DNA of 64,000 nt, taken from NCBI RefSeq assembly GCF_036568765.1, contig NZ_DATCRY010000019.1, positions 1 through 64,000 on the forward strand, given 5' to 3'. The position numbers and the translations under genes were made by a program. Positions 33,602 to 41,037 of the stretch are shown here, in pieces; position 1 is the first letter of the stretch; every line of letters begins with the position of its first letter. A model generated the notes under the pieces. That model made no database searches, was not told the origin of the DNA, and saw only the letters and a program-made list of their open reading frames with translations. Origin of the DNA: GSA-30 sp036568765. GTDB taxonomy: Bacteria > Pseudomonadota > Gammaproteobacteria > Xanthomonadales > Rhodanobacteraceae.

Positions 33602-33728
33602 CCCTCACCCCAGCCCTCTCCCCCGGCATAGCCAGGAGAGAGGGGGCGGGCTGAGGCAGATGCGGACGAGGCGCAGATAGTTGCTCCCTCTCCCTCGGCT
33701 ATGCCGGGGGAGAGGGCTGGGGTGAGGG
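33602..33728. repeat. Dispersed inverted repeat between the two metH genes
   Basis: A perfect 32-bp inverted pair (33602-33633 and 33697-33728) of the CCCTCACCCCAGCCCTCTCC type with a 63-bp centre. It fills most of the 190-bp gap. Such C/T-rich dispersed repeats are common in Xanthomonadales and Burkholderia genomes. Its RNA hairpin could alter the ratio of the two MetH subunits. Confidence 0.8.
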
Positions 33729-33758
33729 GAGCTCTGGCGTCAATACGGAGCACAGCTT

Positions 33759-34832
33759 TCAGGCAGCCTGTAATGCGTCGTTCGGCAAAGCTCGCGGCGC
33801 GCACGAAGCCACTGCTTCGGCGATCGCCTGGATATGCGCAGGCGTCGTGCCACAACAGCCACCCACCAGATTAAGCAAGCCATCGCGCGCGAAGCCGCCG
33901 ATCACTGCGGCCATCTGTTCGGGCGTTTCGTCGTACTCGCCAAAAGCATTGGGCAAACCGGCGTTCGGATGGGTACTGACGAAGCACCCAGCGATATTGG
34001 CCAACGTCTGCACATGCGGTCGCAGGTCCGCCGCACCGAGCGCGCAATTGAGACCTACCGACAAGGGGCGCGCATGGCGCACCGAGTAGTAGAATGCCTC
34101 GGCGGTCTGGCCCGACAGGGTGCGGCCGGAACGGTCGGTGATGGTGCCGGAGATCATCACCGGCAACCGATAGCCCCGCTCGGCAAATACTTCGCTGATC
34201 GCAAACAGCGCAGCTTTGGCATTGAGCGTGTCGAAAATGGTCTCGACCATCAGCACATCGGCGCCGCCGTCGATCAGGCCCCGTGTCGCTTCCGTGTAAT
34301 TGAGCACCAGTTCTTCAAACGTGACGTTGCGAAAGCCCGGGTCGTTGACGTCCGGCGACAGCGAAGCAGTGCGGCTGGTCGGACCAAGCACGCCGATCAC
34401 AAAACGCGGGCGCTCTGGCGTTTCGACGGCATCGCAAGCTGCGCGTGCCAGCGCCGCGCCTTCGCGATTGAGCTCATAAGCCAGGTGTTCTAGATGGTAG
34501 TCGGCCTGACTGATGCGCGTGGAGTTGAACGTATTCGTTTCCACCAGGTCGGCGCCGGCGCGCAGATAGGCTTCGTGCACACCGCGAATAATGTCGGGCT
34601 TGGTGAGCGTAAGCAGGTCATTGTTACCCATGAGGTCGCAACTACCCGGATGTTCGTGCGCGTGTTTGCTATCGTGCCCGTGCTCGAAACGCTCTCCGCG
34701 GAAGCTGGCCTCGTCCAGCTGATGGCCTTGCAGCATGGTGCCCATGCCGCCGTCGAGAATCAGGATACGTTCGCGCAGCGCAGCTTCTAACTTGCCAATG
34801 CGCTCGGGACGATACCAGGGCAACTGACTCAT
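33759..34832 (-). CDS. metH: Homocysteine S-methyltransferase subunit (MetH N-terminal part)
   Basis: 357 residues, the homocysteine-binding barrel of methionine synthase as a separate protein. Features: ILDGGMGTMLQGHQLDEASFRGERF, NDLLTLTKPDIIRGVHEAYLRAGADLVETNTFNST, VGLNCALG (first zinc Cys, near residue 260) and LVGGCCGTTPAHI (the Cys pair near 325), which form the zinc site activating homocysteine. A His-rich insertion (HGHDSKHAHEHPGS) near residue 55 is unusual and could bind metal. It acts with the downstream 894-residue part. The gap from the regulator gene is three bases, so they share an operon. Confidence 0.93.
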   Translation of the reverse strand: MSQLPWYRPERIGKLEAALRERILILDGGMGTMLQGHQLDEASFRGERFEHGHDSKHAHEHPGSCDLMGNNDLLTLTKPDIIRGVHEAYLRAGADLVETNTFNSTRISQADYHLEHLAYELNREGAALARAACDAVETPERPRFVIGVLGPTSRTASLSPDVNDPGFRNVTFEELVLNYTEATRGLIDGGADVLMVETIFDTLNAKAALFAISEVFAERGYRLPVMISGTITDRSGRTLSGQTAEAFYYSVRHARPLSVGLNCALGAADLRPHVQTLANIAGCFVSTHPNAGLPNAFGEYDETPEQMAAVIGGFARDGLLNLVGGCCGTTPAHIQAIAEAVASCAPRALPNDALQAA

Positions 34833-34835
34833 GCT

Positions 34836-35777
34836 TCAACTCCTCGCCGGCTTGCGCGCCAGCAGGCTGATGACTTCGAAATGCGGCGCTTTGCGCTCGC
34901 GGCTCAGACGCGAACAACTGACGACTTCGAGCTTGGCCGTCTTTGCGAAGCCTTCCAGCTCAAGGCTGGTGAAGCCCAGATTGCGATGATCGAATGGCTC
35001 CACCACGGCACGATGGTCGTGTTTGCCTAACGTCACGGCCAGTAGCTTGCCGCCGGGCCGCAGCACGCGCGCCGCTTCGGTAACCGCTAAGGCAGGTTGC
35101 TGAGCGTAAGTGAGGGCATGCAGCATCAAAACAAGATCGAAGCTGGCATCGCTCAGCGCGAGTTGCTGCATATCGCCCTGTTCGACGCGCACGTGTCCGA
35201 ACGGCTTCAGACGCGTTTGCGCGGCCTCGACGACGCGCTCGCTACTGTCGACGCAGACGATGGAGCGGGCATGCGGTGCGAGCAGTTCGGCGGTCAAACC
35301 ATCGCCGGAGGCGATGTCGAGCACGTCGCCGGTTTCCAGCAGTTGGAGCAGGGCGCGCGCCACAGTTTCCCAGGTGCGGCCCGGGGAATAGTGGCGCTCC
35401 ATATCGCCCGCCACAGTATCGGCCCAACCCTGGTCGCGTGCGCGCTGCGCCAGCACGCTGGGCAGCCGTTCGGCATCTTCGCGCAGCAAGGCATCGTCGA
35501 TGCTCTCGCGCAGCGATTTGAGCAGCTCGTGCTGCTTCTCGTCGCCTTCGCTATTGGCGCGGTAGTACGCCGAGACGCCGGCGCGGCGGTCGCGCACCAG
35601 ATCGGCCTCCTTGAGCTTGGCCAGATGCGTGGACACCCGCGGCTGGGCGAGGTGCAGTACGGCAGCCAGCTCCGCGACGGTCAGTTCCTCGCGCTCAAGG
35701 AGGGCGAGCAGACGCACGCGGGTCGGGTCCGCCAGCAGGCGTAGCACGCCGGAAGCGGTGGCCAGATCCATAGGCAT
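34836..35777 (-). CDS. ArsR-type regulator fused to SAM-dependent methyltransferase (SahR-like)
   Basis: 313 residues. About 1-80 is an ArsR winged helix (LRLLADPTRVRLLALLEREELTVAELAAVLHLAQPRVSTHLAKLKEADLVRDRRAG). About 100-313 is a class I methyltransferase fold with motif I DVLDIASGDGLTAELL and motif II-III region VCVDSSERVVEAAQ, EQGDMQQLALSDASFDLVLMLHAL and RVLRPGGKLLAVTL. First gene of the operon with both metH parts. ArsR-family regulators of the methyl cycle (SahR) sense S-adenosylhomocysteine; the attached SAM/SAH-binding domain and the metH neighbours make the same role likely here (inference). M1 at 35777; ATG 35771 is an alternative. Confidence 0.82.
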   Translation of the reverse strand: MPMDLATASGVLRLLADPTRVRLLALLEREELTVAELAAVLHLAQPRVSTHLAKLKEADLVRDRRAGVSAYYRANSEGDEKQHELLKSLRESIDDALLREDAERLPSVLAQRARDQGWADTVAGDMERHYSPGRTWETVARALLQLLETGDVLDIASGDGLTAELLAPHARSIVCVDSSERVVEAAQTRLKPFGHVRVEQGDMQQLALSDASFDLVLMLHALTYAQQPALAVTEAARVLRPGGKLLAVTLGKHDHRAVVEPFDHRNLGFTSLELEGFAKTAKLEVVSCSRLSRERKAPHFEVISLLARKPARS

Positions 35778-35782
35778 CCTTG

Positions 35783-35792
35783 TATCGCGATA
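35783..35792. promoter_or_regulatory. Candidate operator upstream of the arsR-metH operon
   Basis: A 10-bp perfect palindrome TATCGCGATA lies 6 bp before the regulator's start. Autoregulation by the ArsR-type protein through this site is possible, but only one short palindrome supports it. Confidence 0.35.
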
Positions 35793-35912
35793 GAGGGATA
35801 AAGGCTAGGGCTGCCAGGGGCATCCGTCAAGAGCATGCTGCGGGTGCACACGGCAAAAAGGCCCCCTCCCGCTAAACTAGAGAGCTTTCCCCGTTTCCGC
35901 CGGAGTACCCCC

Positions 35913-37073
35913 ATGGATTTCAGCTTTACCGAAGACCAGCTGTCGATTCAGTCCATTGCCCGCGATTTTGCGCAGAAGCGCATCGCGCCGGTGGCGGCTG
36001 AGCTGGATGCCAAGGGCGAGTTCCCGCTCGATAACATTCGCGAAATGGGCCAGCTCGGTCTGATGGGCATCGAGGTGCCGGAGGAATACGGCGGCGCCGG
36101 CATGGATCCGATCGCCTATGTATTGGCGATGATCGAAATTGCCGCCGCAGACGCGGCCACGTCCACCGTCATGTCGGTAAACAATTCGCTGTTCTGCAAT
36201 GGCATTCTCAAGCACGGCAACGAGGACCAGAAACAGAAGTACGTGCGTGCGATCGCTTCGGGCGAGGCCATCGGCGCCTATGCGCTGACCGAGCCGCAGT
36301 CCGGTTCCGATGCGTCGGCGATGCATACACGCGCCACGAAGAACGCCAAGGGCGATTGGGTGATCAACGGCAAGAAGAGCTGGATCACCTCCGGCCCCGT
36401 GGCCCGTTATATCGTGCTGTTCGCCATCACTACGCCGGGCATCGGCGCCAAGGGCGTATCGGCTTTCATCGTCGATACCCAGTTGCCGGGCTTTCATGCG
36501 GGCAAGACCGAGCCGAAGCTCGGCATCCGTGCCTCGGCCACCTGCGAAATCGAATTTTCCGACTATGTTCTGCCGAAGGAAAACCTGCTGGGCGAAGAGG
36601 GCAAAGGCTTCTCCATCGCCATGGGCGTGCTCGATGCCGGTCGCATCGGTATCGCGTCGCAGTCGGTCGGTATCGCGCGTGCCGCTTATGAGGCAACGCT
36701 TCAATGGTCGCGCGATCGCAAGGCTTTCGGCCAGCCGATCGGTACCTTCCAGATGACCCAGGCCAAGATCGCCGACATGAAGTGCAAGCTCGATGCGGCC
36801 ACCTTGCTCACGCTGCGTGCGGCCTGGGCCAAGGGGCAGGCGGAGCAGAATGGCGGTCGCTTCGGCACGGAGGCTTCGGTGGCCAAGCTGGTGGCGTCGG
36901 AAGCGGCCATGTGGATCTCCCACCAGGCGGTGCAGATCCATGGCGGTATGGGCTACTCGAAGGAAATGCCGCTTGAGCGTTATTTCCGCGATGCCAAGAT
37001 CACCGAGATCTATGAGGGCACCAGCGAAATCCAGCGTTTGGTGATTGCGCGTTCCGAAACCGGTCTGCGCTGA
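35913..37073 (+). CDS. Short-chain acyl-CoA dehydrogenase
   Basis: 386 residues from ATG 35913, the normal family length. N-terminal helical domain (FTEDQLSIQSIARDFAQKRIAPVAAELD), middle beta domain with YALTEPQSGSDASAM and KSWITSGPVARYIVLFA, and C-terminal helical domain with RKAFGQPIGTFQMTQAKIADM and QIHGGMGYSKEMPLERYFRDAKITEIYEGTSEIQRLVIA. The Glu in IYEGTSE is the expected catalytic base. FAD enzyme that forms trans-2-enoyl-CoA from acyl-CoA and passes electrons to ETF. A butyryl- or branched-chain acyl-CoA substrate is likely by similarity. No other beta-oxidation genes adjoin it. Confidence 0.92.
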   Translation: MDFSFTEDQLSIQSIARDFAQKRIAPVAAELDAKGEFPLDNIREMGQLGLMGIEVPEEYGGAGMDPIAYVLAMIEIAAADAATSTVMSVNNSLFCNGILKHGNEDQKQKYVRAIASGEAIGAYALTEPQSGSDASAMHTRATKNAKGDWVINGKKSWITSGPVARYIVLFAITTPGIGAKGVSAFIVDTQLPGFHAGKTEPKLGIRASATCEIEFSDYVLPKENLLGEEGKGFSIAMGVLDAGRIGIASQSVGIARAAYEATLQWSRDRKAFGQPIGTFQMTQAKIADMKCKLDAATLLTLRAAWAKGQAEQNGGRFGTEASVAKLVASEAAMWISHQAVQIHGGMGYSKEMPLERYFRDAKITEIYEGTSEIQRLVIARSETGLR

Positions 37074-37111
37074 CGCTAGTACGGAATGCCGAGGCTTGCC
37101 CCAGCCGAGCC

Positions 37112-37142
37112 GCCTCTCTCCCGGCGTTGCCGTGGGAGAGGC
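37112..37142. repeat. Hairpin between convergent acyl-CoA dehydrogenase and msrA
   Basis: GCCTCTCTCCC and GGGAGAGGC pair with one bulge in the 85-bp convergent gap. The flanks (CCCAGCC, GTGGGGTGAGG) match the dispersed repeat seen at 33602, so it is probably a member of that family acting as a bidirectional terminator. Confidence 0.55.
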
Positions 37143-37158
37143 GTGGGGTGAGGAAGCC

Positions 37159-37857
37159 TCAGCGCAGTTGCACGCTTACCACTTGCTCTTGCGCCCGATA
37201 AAGCTGCGGAAAATATCGCTGCAAGTTAACTACCTTCGGCGCGTCGTTGACCACGATATAGCGGTCGTCCGGATGCAGGCGTGCGTAGTCCTGGTGATAT
37301 GCCTCCGCTGGATAGAAAGCTTTCAGCGGCACCACCTGTGTCATGATCGGATCGCCGAATGCCTTGGCCGCGCCCAATTGCGCGATATACGCTTTGGCAA
37401 CGCGCTCCTGTTCCGGTGAGCTGTAAAAAATCGCCGAGCGATACTGTGTACCGACATCCGGTCCCTGCCGATTGAGCAAGGTAGGGTCGGTGGCCACCGT
37501 GAAGAACACGCGCAGCAGCTCGCCGTAGCTGATCTGCGCCGGGTCGTACAGGATCTTGACCGACTCGGCGTGGCCGGTGTCGCCGTCGCTCACCTGGTCG
37601 TATGTCGCCGTCGCGGCGCTACCGCCGGAATAGCCCGACCAGACCTTCTTCACGCCCTTGACGTGTTCGAACACGGCTTCGACGCCCCAGAAGCAACCTC
37701 CGGCCAGGACGGCGACTTCTTCGCTATGGGTCGTGGCCAGCGGGGTGTCGGTTTGCGGTGAGGGCAGGGCGGCGTCGCGGCTGATCGCCGGGGCGCTGCA
37801 GGCAGCTACTCCGGCGGCGATGAACAGGGCGGCGAGAGGTTTCAGAGGCAGGGACAT
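37159..37857 (-). CDS. msrA: Peptide methionine sulfoxide reductase MsrA, lipoprotein-type
   Basis: 232 residues from ATG 37857; an in-frame ATG at 37887 gives a poorer N-terminus. MSLPLKPLAALFIAAGVAAC is a lipoprotein signal with Cys20, so the enzyme is probably anchored in the periplasm. The catalytic motif GGCFWGVE (Cys55) and the family stretches YSGGSAATATYDQVSDGDTGHAESVKILYDP, LLRVFFTVATDPTLLNRQGPDVGTQYRSAIFY and AYHQDYARLHP follow. It reduces methionine-S-sulfoxide in proteins damaged by oxidants. No MsrB domain is fused. Confidence 0.92.
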   Translation of the reverse strand: MSLPLKPLAALFIAAGVAACSAPAISRDAALPSPQTDTPLATTHSEEVAVLAGGCFWGVEAVFEHVKGVKKVWSGYSGGSAATATYDQVSDGDTGHAESVKILYDPAQISYGELLRVFFTVATDPTLLNRQGPDVGTQYRSAIFYSSPEQERVAKAYIAQLGAAKAFGDPIMTQVVPLKAFYPAEAYHQDYARLHPDDRYIVVNDAPKVVNLQRYFPQLYRAQEQVVSVQLR

Positions 37858-37909
37858 GAGTGCGCTCCATCGGGGGACACTCGGCAATTCGCCGCTCGGT
37901 CCCAGCCGG

Positions 37910-38131
37910 TTACCTCACGTCGATCACATGAATGACGATGTCGTCCAATTGGACCTTCTGGCCCGAGTGGATCTTGCACGTCTTGCGCAGCTCCTGGACG
38001 CCGTCGACCATGACCGCGCCACTGGCGACGATAGCCTTGCCCGCGCCGCCGCTATCGCACAAGCCGCTGAGCTTGAGCAATTGATTCAGCTCCACGTAGT
38101 CGCGGTCCAGTTCGAATTCCAGCTCGGTCAT
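37910..38131 (-). CDS. S4-domain RNA-binding protein (YbcJ-like)
   Basis: 73 residues: MTELEFELDRDYVELNQLLKLSGLCDSGGAGKAIVASGAVMVDGVQELRKTCKIHSGQKVQLDD. This is a stand-alone S4 RNA-binding fold like E. coli YbcJ. The start overlaps the barstar stop by four bases (ATGA at 38128-38131), so it is translated with the RNase/barstar pair. The longer frame reaching to 38317 is an overlap artefact because it runs against the barstar gene. An RNA target is not known; ribosome or tRNA association is typical for the fold. Confidence 0.85.
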   Translation of the reverse strand: MTELEFELDRDYVELNQLLKLSGLCDSGGAGKAIVASGAVMVDGVQELRKTCKIHSGQKVQLDDIVIHVIDVR

Positions 38132-38562
38132 GCATCGGCCTCGTCGGCAGCGCTTTCGGGCAATGCGACACAGGCGAAGAACGGTACGCTGGCGGCGTGC
38201 CAGCTTTCGGCGGCCTCGTCGAGGATGTCCAGGAAAATATCGAACTCCGCCTCGTCGGCGTCGCGCAGCGTTTCGGCGTGCACGATCAGGAGCAGATAAC
38301 CCTTGGCGCGCAGCCACGACAGGTCGCGCAAGCTGTCCGAGAGCGCATCCCAGTTGCCGCCGAAGCCGGCCGGAAAGTGCAGTGCATCGTCCAGGTGGCG
38401 CAGCAGCGAGGCCTTATCGGTGCAATCGTGCAGGTCGATCGATAGCGTGCGCAGCGAAGTGGATTGGGCCGCGCGGTCGAGCGCGGCGATATCGTCCTGG
38501 GTGACGAAGAAGACGCCATTGCTGGCCGCGTCATTCAGGTCGATGTCGAGCAGGGAATTCAT
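38128..38562 (-). CDS. Barstar-family RNase inhibitor
   Basis: 144 residues. The N-terminal ~45 residues (VFFVTQDDIAALDRAAQSTSLRTLSIDLHDCTDKASLLRHLDDAL) lead into FPAGFGGNWDALSDSLRDLSWL, the barstar hallmark whose acidic residues block the RNase active site. The C-terminal part ends in a helical acidic tail. Its start overlaps the RNase stop by four bases and its stop overlaps the S4-protein start by four bases. It would protect the cell from the RNase encoded just upstream. Confidence 0.88.
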   Translation of the reverse strand: MNSLLDIDLNDAASNGVFFVTQDDIAALDRAAQSTSLRTLSIDLHDCTDKASLLRHLDDALHFPAGFGGNWDALSDSLRDLSWLRAKGYLLLIVHAETLRDADEAEFDIFLDILDEAAESWHAASVPFFACVALPESAADEADA

Positions 38563-38984
38563 GGATGTACCCGGAAGCAGCGGAAGCTGCTGTAGTGATC
38601 GGCTGTGTAGTAGTACACCGTCGGTGGCGTGCCGCCGGTGATGATGCGTCGTGCACCGCGATCGCCGCTACCTGGCGTTTCGACGGTGTATTCGTGGTAG
38701 TAGCCATTCGCCTGGGACGGCAGCAGGCCTTCGCGATTGCCAAATACCGTGCCGTCCTGGCGATGCGGGAACGGACCGCCGCTTTCGATCAGGTTGATGG
38801 TCTGCGAGGCTTCCGGCGGCAGGAAGGCAGGCAATACCGGGCACCCTCCCTGGGCCCGGCTGCCGGCCGGCGTATCGGCCTGGCGTTGTGGAGTATCTAC
38901 CTGGCGCTGCGGTGCGGGCTTGAAGTAGAGCCAGCCTACTAGTGCGACCAGAATCAATATCGGAAGAATGCGATTGGCGCGCAT
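38559..38984 (-). CDS. Guanyl-specific ribonuclease (barnase/RNase Sa family), membrane-anchored or secreted
   Basis: 141 residues from ATG 38984. N-terminal hydrophobic segment ILPILILVALVGWLYF (signal or anchor), a Gln/Pro/Thr-rich linker with a repeated unit (RQVDTPQRQADTPAG), then the microbial RNase domain: INLIESGGPFPHRQDGTVFGNREGLLP, YYHEYTVETPGSGDRGARRIITGG, YYYTADHYSSFRCFRV. The Glu in HEYTV, the Arg in GARRII and the His in TADHYSSF match the RNase Sa catalytic triad. It cleaves single-stranded RNA after G. Paired with barstar, it is either a secreted nuclease or an antibacterial toxin. ATG 38984 is the first start leading into a signal-like segment. Confidence 0.88.
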   Translation of the reverse strand: MRANRILPILILVALVGWLYFKPAPQRQVDTPQRQADTPAGSRAQGGCPVLPAFLPPEASQTINLIESGGPFPHRQDGTVFGNREGLLPSQANGYYHEYTVETPGSGDRGARRIITGGTPPTVYYYTADHYSSFRCFRVHP

Positions 38985-39001
38985 GTGGGATCCTCGGACG
39001 T

Positions 39002-39853
39002 TCACCGGTGGGGCGCGTCGACACGTGCTTGCAAGGCCATCGCCGCGGCTGGGTTGCGGTGCTTGGCGGCGCTGATGAAGAAGATAAAGACATCGCGCGC
39101 TTCGCTGTCGGGCAGTGTGGCAGCTACATGCGGAAGTTCGGGATTGTCCCGGCCATCCGCCCAACGGTGCGCGCGTGCCGACCAGGCATCCAGATCTTGC
39201 GCGCCGTAACCTGTGGCAACGCCATCTTCGCTGCGCATCAATCGGGCATAGGTGAAATCGCCCGTGATATCGGCGAGCGACGGATACTCCGGCGAATCGG
39301 TGAAAACGGTGGGTATGCGATGCGAGCGGGCCAGCGCTACATATTCGACGCTGAGAAAACTGGAATGCCGTACTTCCAGTACGTGCCGCAGCGGACGCCC
39401 AGCCAGCGTGGTCGGCAACAGACCCAGGAATGCATCCAGATCGTCAGCATCGAAGCGACGGGACGGCGGTAACTGCCATAGGATCGGTCCCAGGCGATTG
39501 CCCATCTGATCGAGTCCGCCTTCGATAAACCCCCGAATGCCTTTGTCAGTATCGGCCAGGCGTTTGCCCTCGGTGATATAGCGCGGAGCTTTGAGCGAGA
39601 ACACGAAGCCTTCGGGCGTTTCGGCTGCCCAGCGCGCATAAGTGGCTGGTTTCTGCGCACCGTAAAAAGTGCCATTGATTTCGATCGCGCGAAGGTGGCG
39701 ACTGGCGTATTCCAGCTCGCGCTTCTGCGCCAGTCCATCCGGATAGAAGTTCTTGCGCCAGGGCGCATACGTCCAGCCGCCGATGCCGGCACGGATTGCA
39801 TGCTGCGCTACGGGAGCGGTGAACAGGTCATTGCTGGTGGCATGGGTGGGCAT
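39002..39853 (-). CDS. DUF72-family protein
   Basis: 283 residues from ATG 39853 (an in-frame ATG at 39916 adds 21 residues of low quality). Features of the DUF72 TIM-barrel-like family: IRAGIGGWTYAPWRKNFYPDGLAQKRELEYASRHLRAIEINGTFY, WAAETPEGFVFSLKAPRYIT, LGPILWQLPPSRRFDADDLDAFL, LEVRHSSFL and YARLMRSEDG. Function unresolved; a few relatives have been proposed to act on nucleic acids or in oxidative metabolism. It ends 17 bp before the RNase gene on the same strand. Confidence 0.85.
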   Translation of the reverse strand: MPTHATSNDLFTAPVAQHAIRAGIGGWTYAPWRKNFYPDGLAQKRELEYASRHLRAIEINGTFYGAQKPATYARWAAETPEGFVFSLKAPRYITEGKRLADTDKGIRGFIEGGLDQMGNRLGPILWQLPPSRRFDADDLDAFLGLLPTTLAGRPLRHVLEVRHSSFLSVEYVALARSHRIPTVFTDSPEYPSLADITGDFTYARLMRSEDGVATGYGAQDLDAWSARAHRWADGRDNPELPHVAATLPDSEARDVFIFFISAAKHRNPAAAMALQARVDAPHR

Positions 39854-39975
39854 GGCTACGGATCGAAGCGATGGCGCTCCATGATGCCACGACCAGGGCG
39901 GCGTGACTTCATGCACGCGCCAGCAGTGCCTCGGCGCGCGCAGATTCTGCGTTCCATACCGCGAAGGGATCGATC

Positions 39976-40959
39976 ATGCAGCGCATCGGGGGTGTGTTGT
40001 TGGCTATGCTGGCTTGCTGGGGCATCAATGCGTTCGCGCAGTCCGAGTCGTCTCCGCAAGTGTTCGCACCGGGGACGATTTCCGGGCCGGCGGGAGAAGA
40101 TTCGGCGGCTTTTTCGCCCGATGGCAATACGCTCGTTTTCGATCGAAGCAGCGGTCAAAACCAGCTGATTCTGGTGGCGCATCGTGTGGGCGGTCAGTGG
40201 CAGGCCGCACAGATCGCGCCCTTCTCCGGACGCTGGCTCGATCATGACCCGGCGATGTCGCCGGACGGGCGCTTTGTAGTCTTTAGCTCGAATCGTCCCG
40301 ACACTGCCGACGGCAAAGCACTGGATGCACAGTTGGACAACGGCAAGGTATCGCCGGGCTGGGGCGGTCGCTTATGGAAGGTCGAGCGCCACGGTGACCG
40401 CTGGGGCGACCCCGTATTACTGCCGGTAACCGTCAATCAGGGGACGCGGACGTATTCACCGAGTATTGCGGCCGATGGCACGTTGTATTTCCAGCGGCCT
40501 GTGGCCGGCGGCGGGCAGGGAGCATTCAAGCTGTACCGATCGGTCTATCGCAACGGTGCCTACCAGGAGGCCGAGCCGCTCAAGCTGGGTACTGCCGAAT
40601 CCCATGAACTCGATCCGGCAATTGCACCGGACCAGTCGTTTATCGTGTTCGACGCCAATGATGCCGGCAAGGACGGGCCGGATCGTTTGTACATTGCTTT
40701 TCGCGAGGGCGACGGCTGGAGCAAGCCGGTCGACCTGGGGGATGAGGTCAATCGCGGGCAGCCGTGGGGATCGCATCTGGGGCCGGATGGCCACACACTC
40801 TACTTCAGCAGCACCCGCGGCACCCGTACGGCCTATCCCCGTGCACCTGGGCAGGCACAGCAGGATCTGGTGCGGATGCAGAGCTGGGATAACGGCAACG
40901 ACAACCTCTGGTCGGTGTCTCTCGTACCCTGGCTGGATGCGCACCGCCAGAACGGTTGA
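39976..40959 (+). CDS. TolB-like beta-propeller protein (PD40 repeats), exported
   Basis: 327 residues with a signal peptide (GVLLAMLACWGINAFAQ). PD40/WD40-like propeller units are visible: EDSAAFSPDGNTLVFDRSS, HDPAMSPDGRFVVFSSNRP, TYSPSIAADGTLYFQRP, ELDPAIAPDQSFIVFDANDAG and WGSHLGPDGHTLYFSSTRG. Such proteins are periplasmic binding scaffolds; none of the peptidase domains sometimes fused to these repeats is present. The next gene, an exported serine hydrolase, starts 78 bp downstream, so a shared role is possible. Confidence 0.82.
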   Translation: MQRIGGVLLAMLACWGINAFAQSESSPQVFAPGTISGPAGEDSAAFSPDGNTLVFDRSSGQNQLILVAHRVGGQWQAAQIAPFSGRWLDHDPAMSPDGRFVVFSSNRPDTADGKALDAQLDNGKVSPGWGGRLWKVERHGDRWGDPVLLPVTVNQGTRTYSPSIAADGTLYFQRPVAGGGQGAFKLYRSVYRNGAYQEAEPLKLGTAESHELDPAIAPDQSFIVFDANDAGKDGPDRLYIAFREGDGWSKPVDLGDEVNRGQPWGSHLGPDGHTLYFSSTRGTRTAYPRAPGQAQQDLVRMQSWDNGNDNLWSVSLVPWLDAHRQNG

Positions 40960-41037
40960 GGGAGGCAGTCCGGCTCTGGCGCGAGGAGGCAATTGTCGCG
41001 ATAGTGTCGCTTTGCGTTTGACTCGAGGAAGCCTGCA

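Noticed and set aside
37910..38317. A 135-residue protein starting at 38317
   Set aside because: Its first 62 residues are Arg-rich and run across the barstar gene in another frame; the conserved S4 protein starts at ATG 38131.
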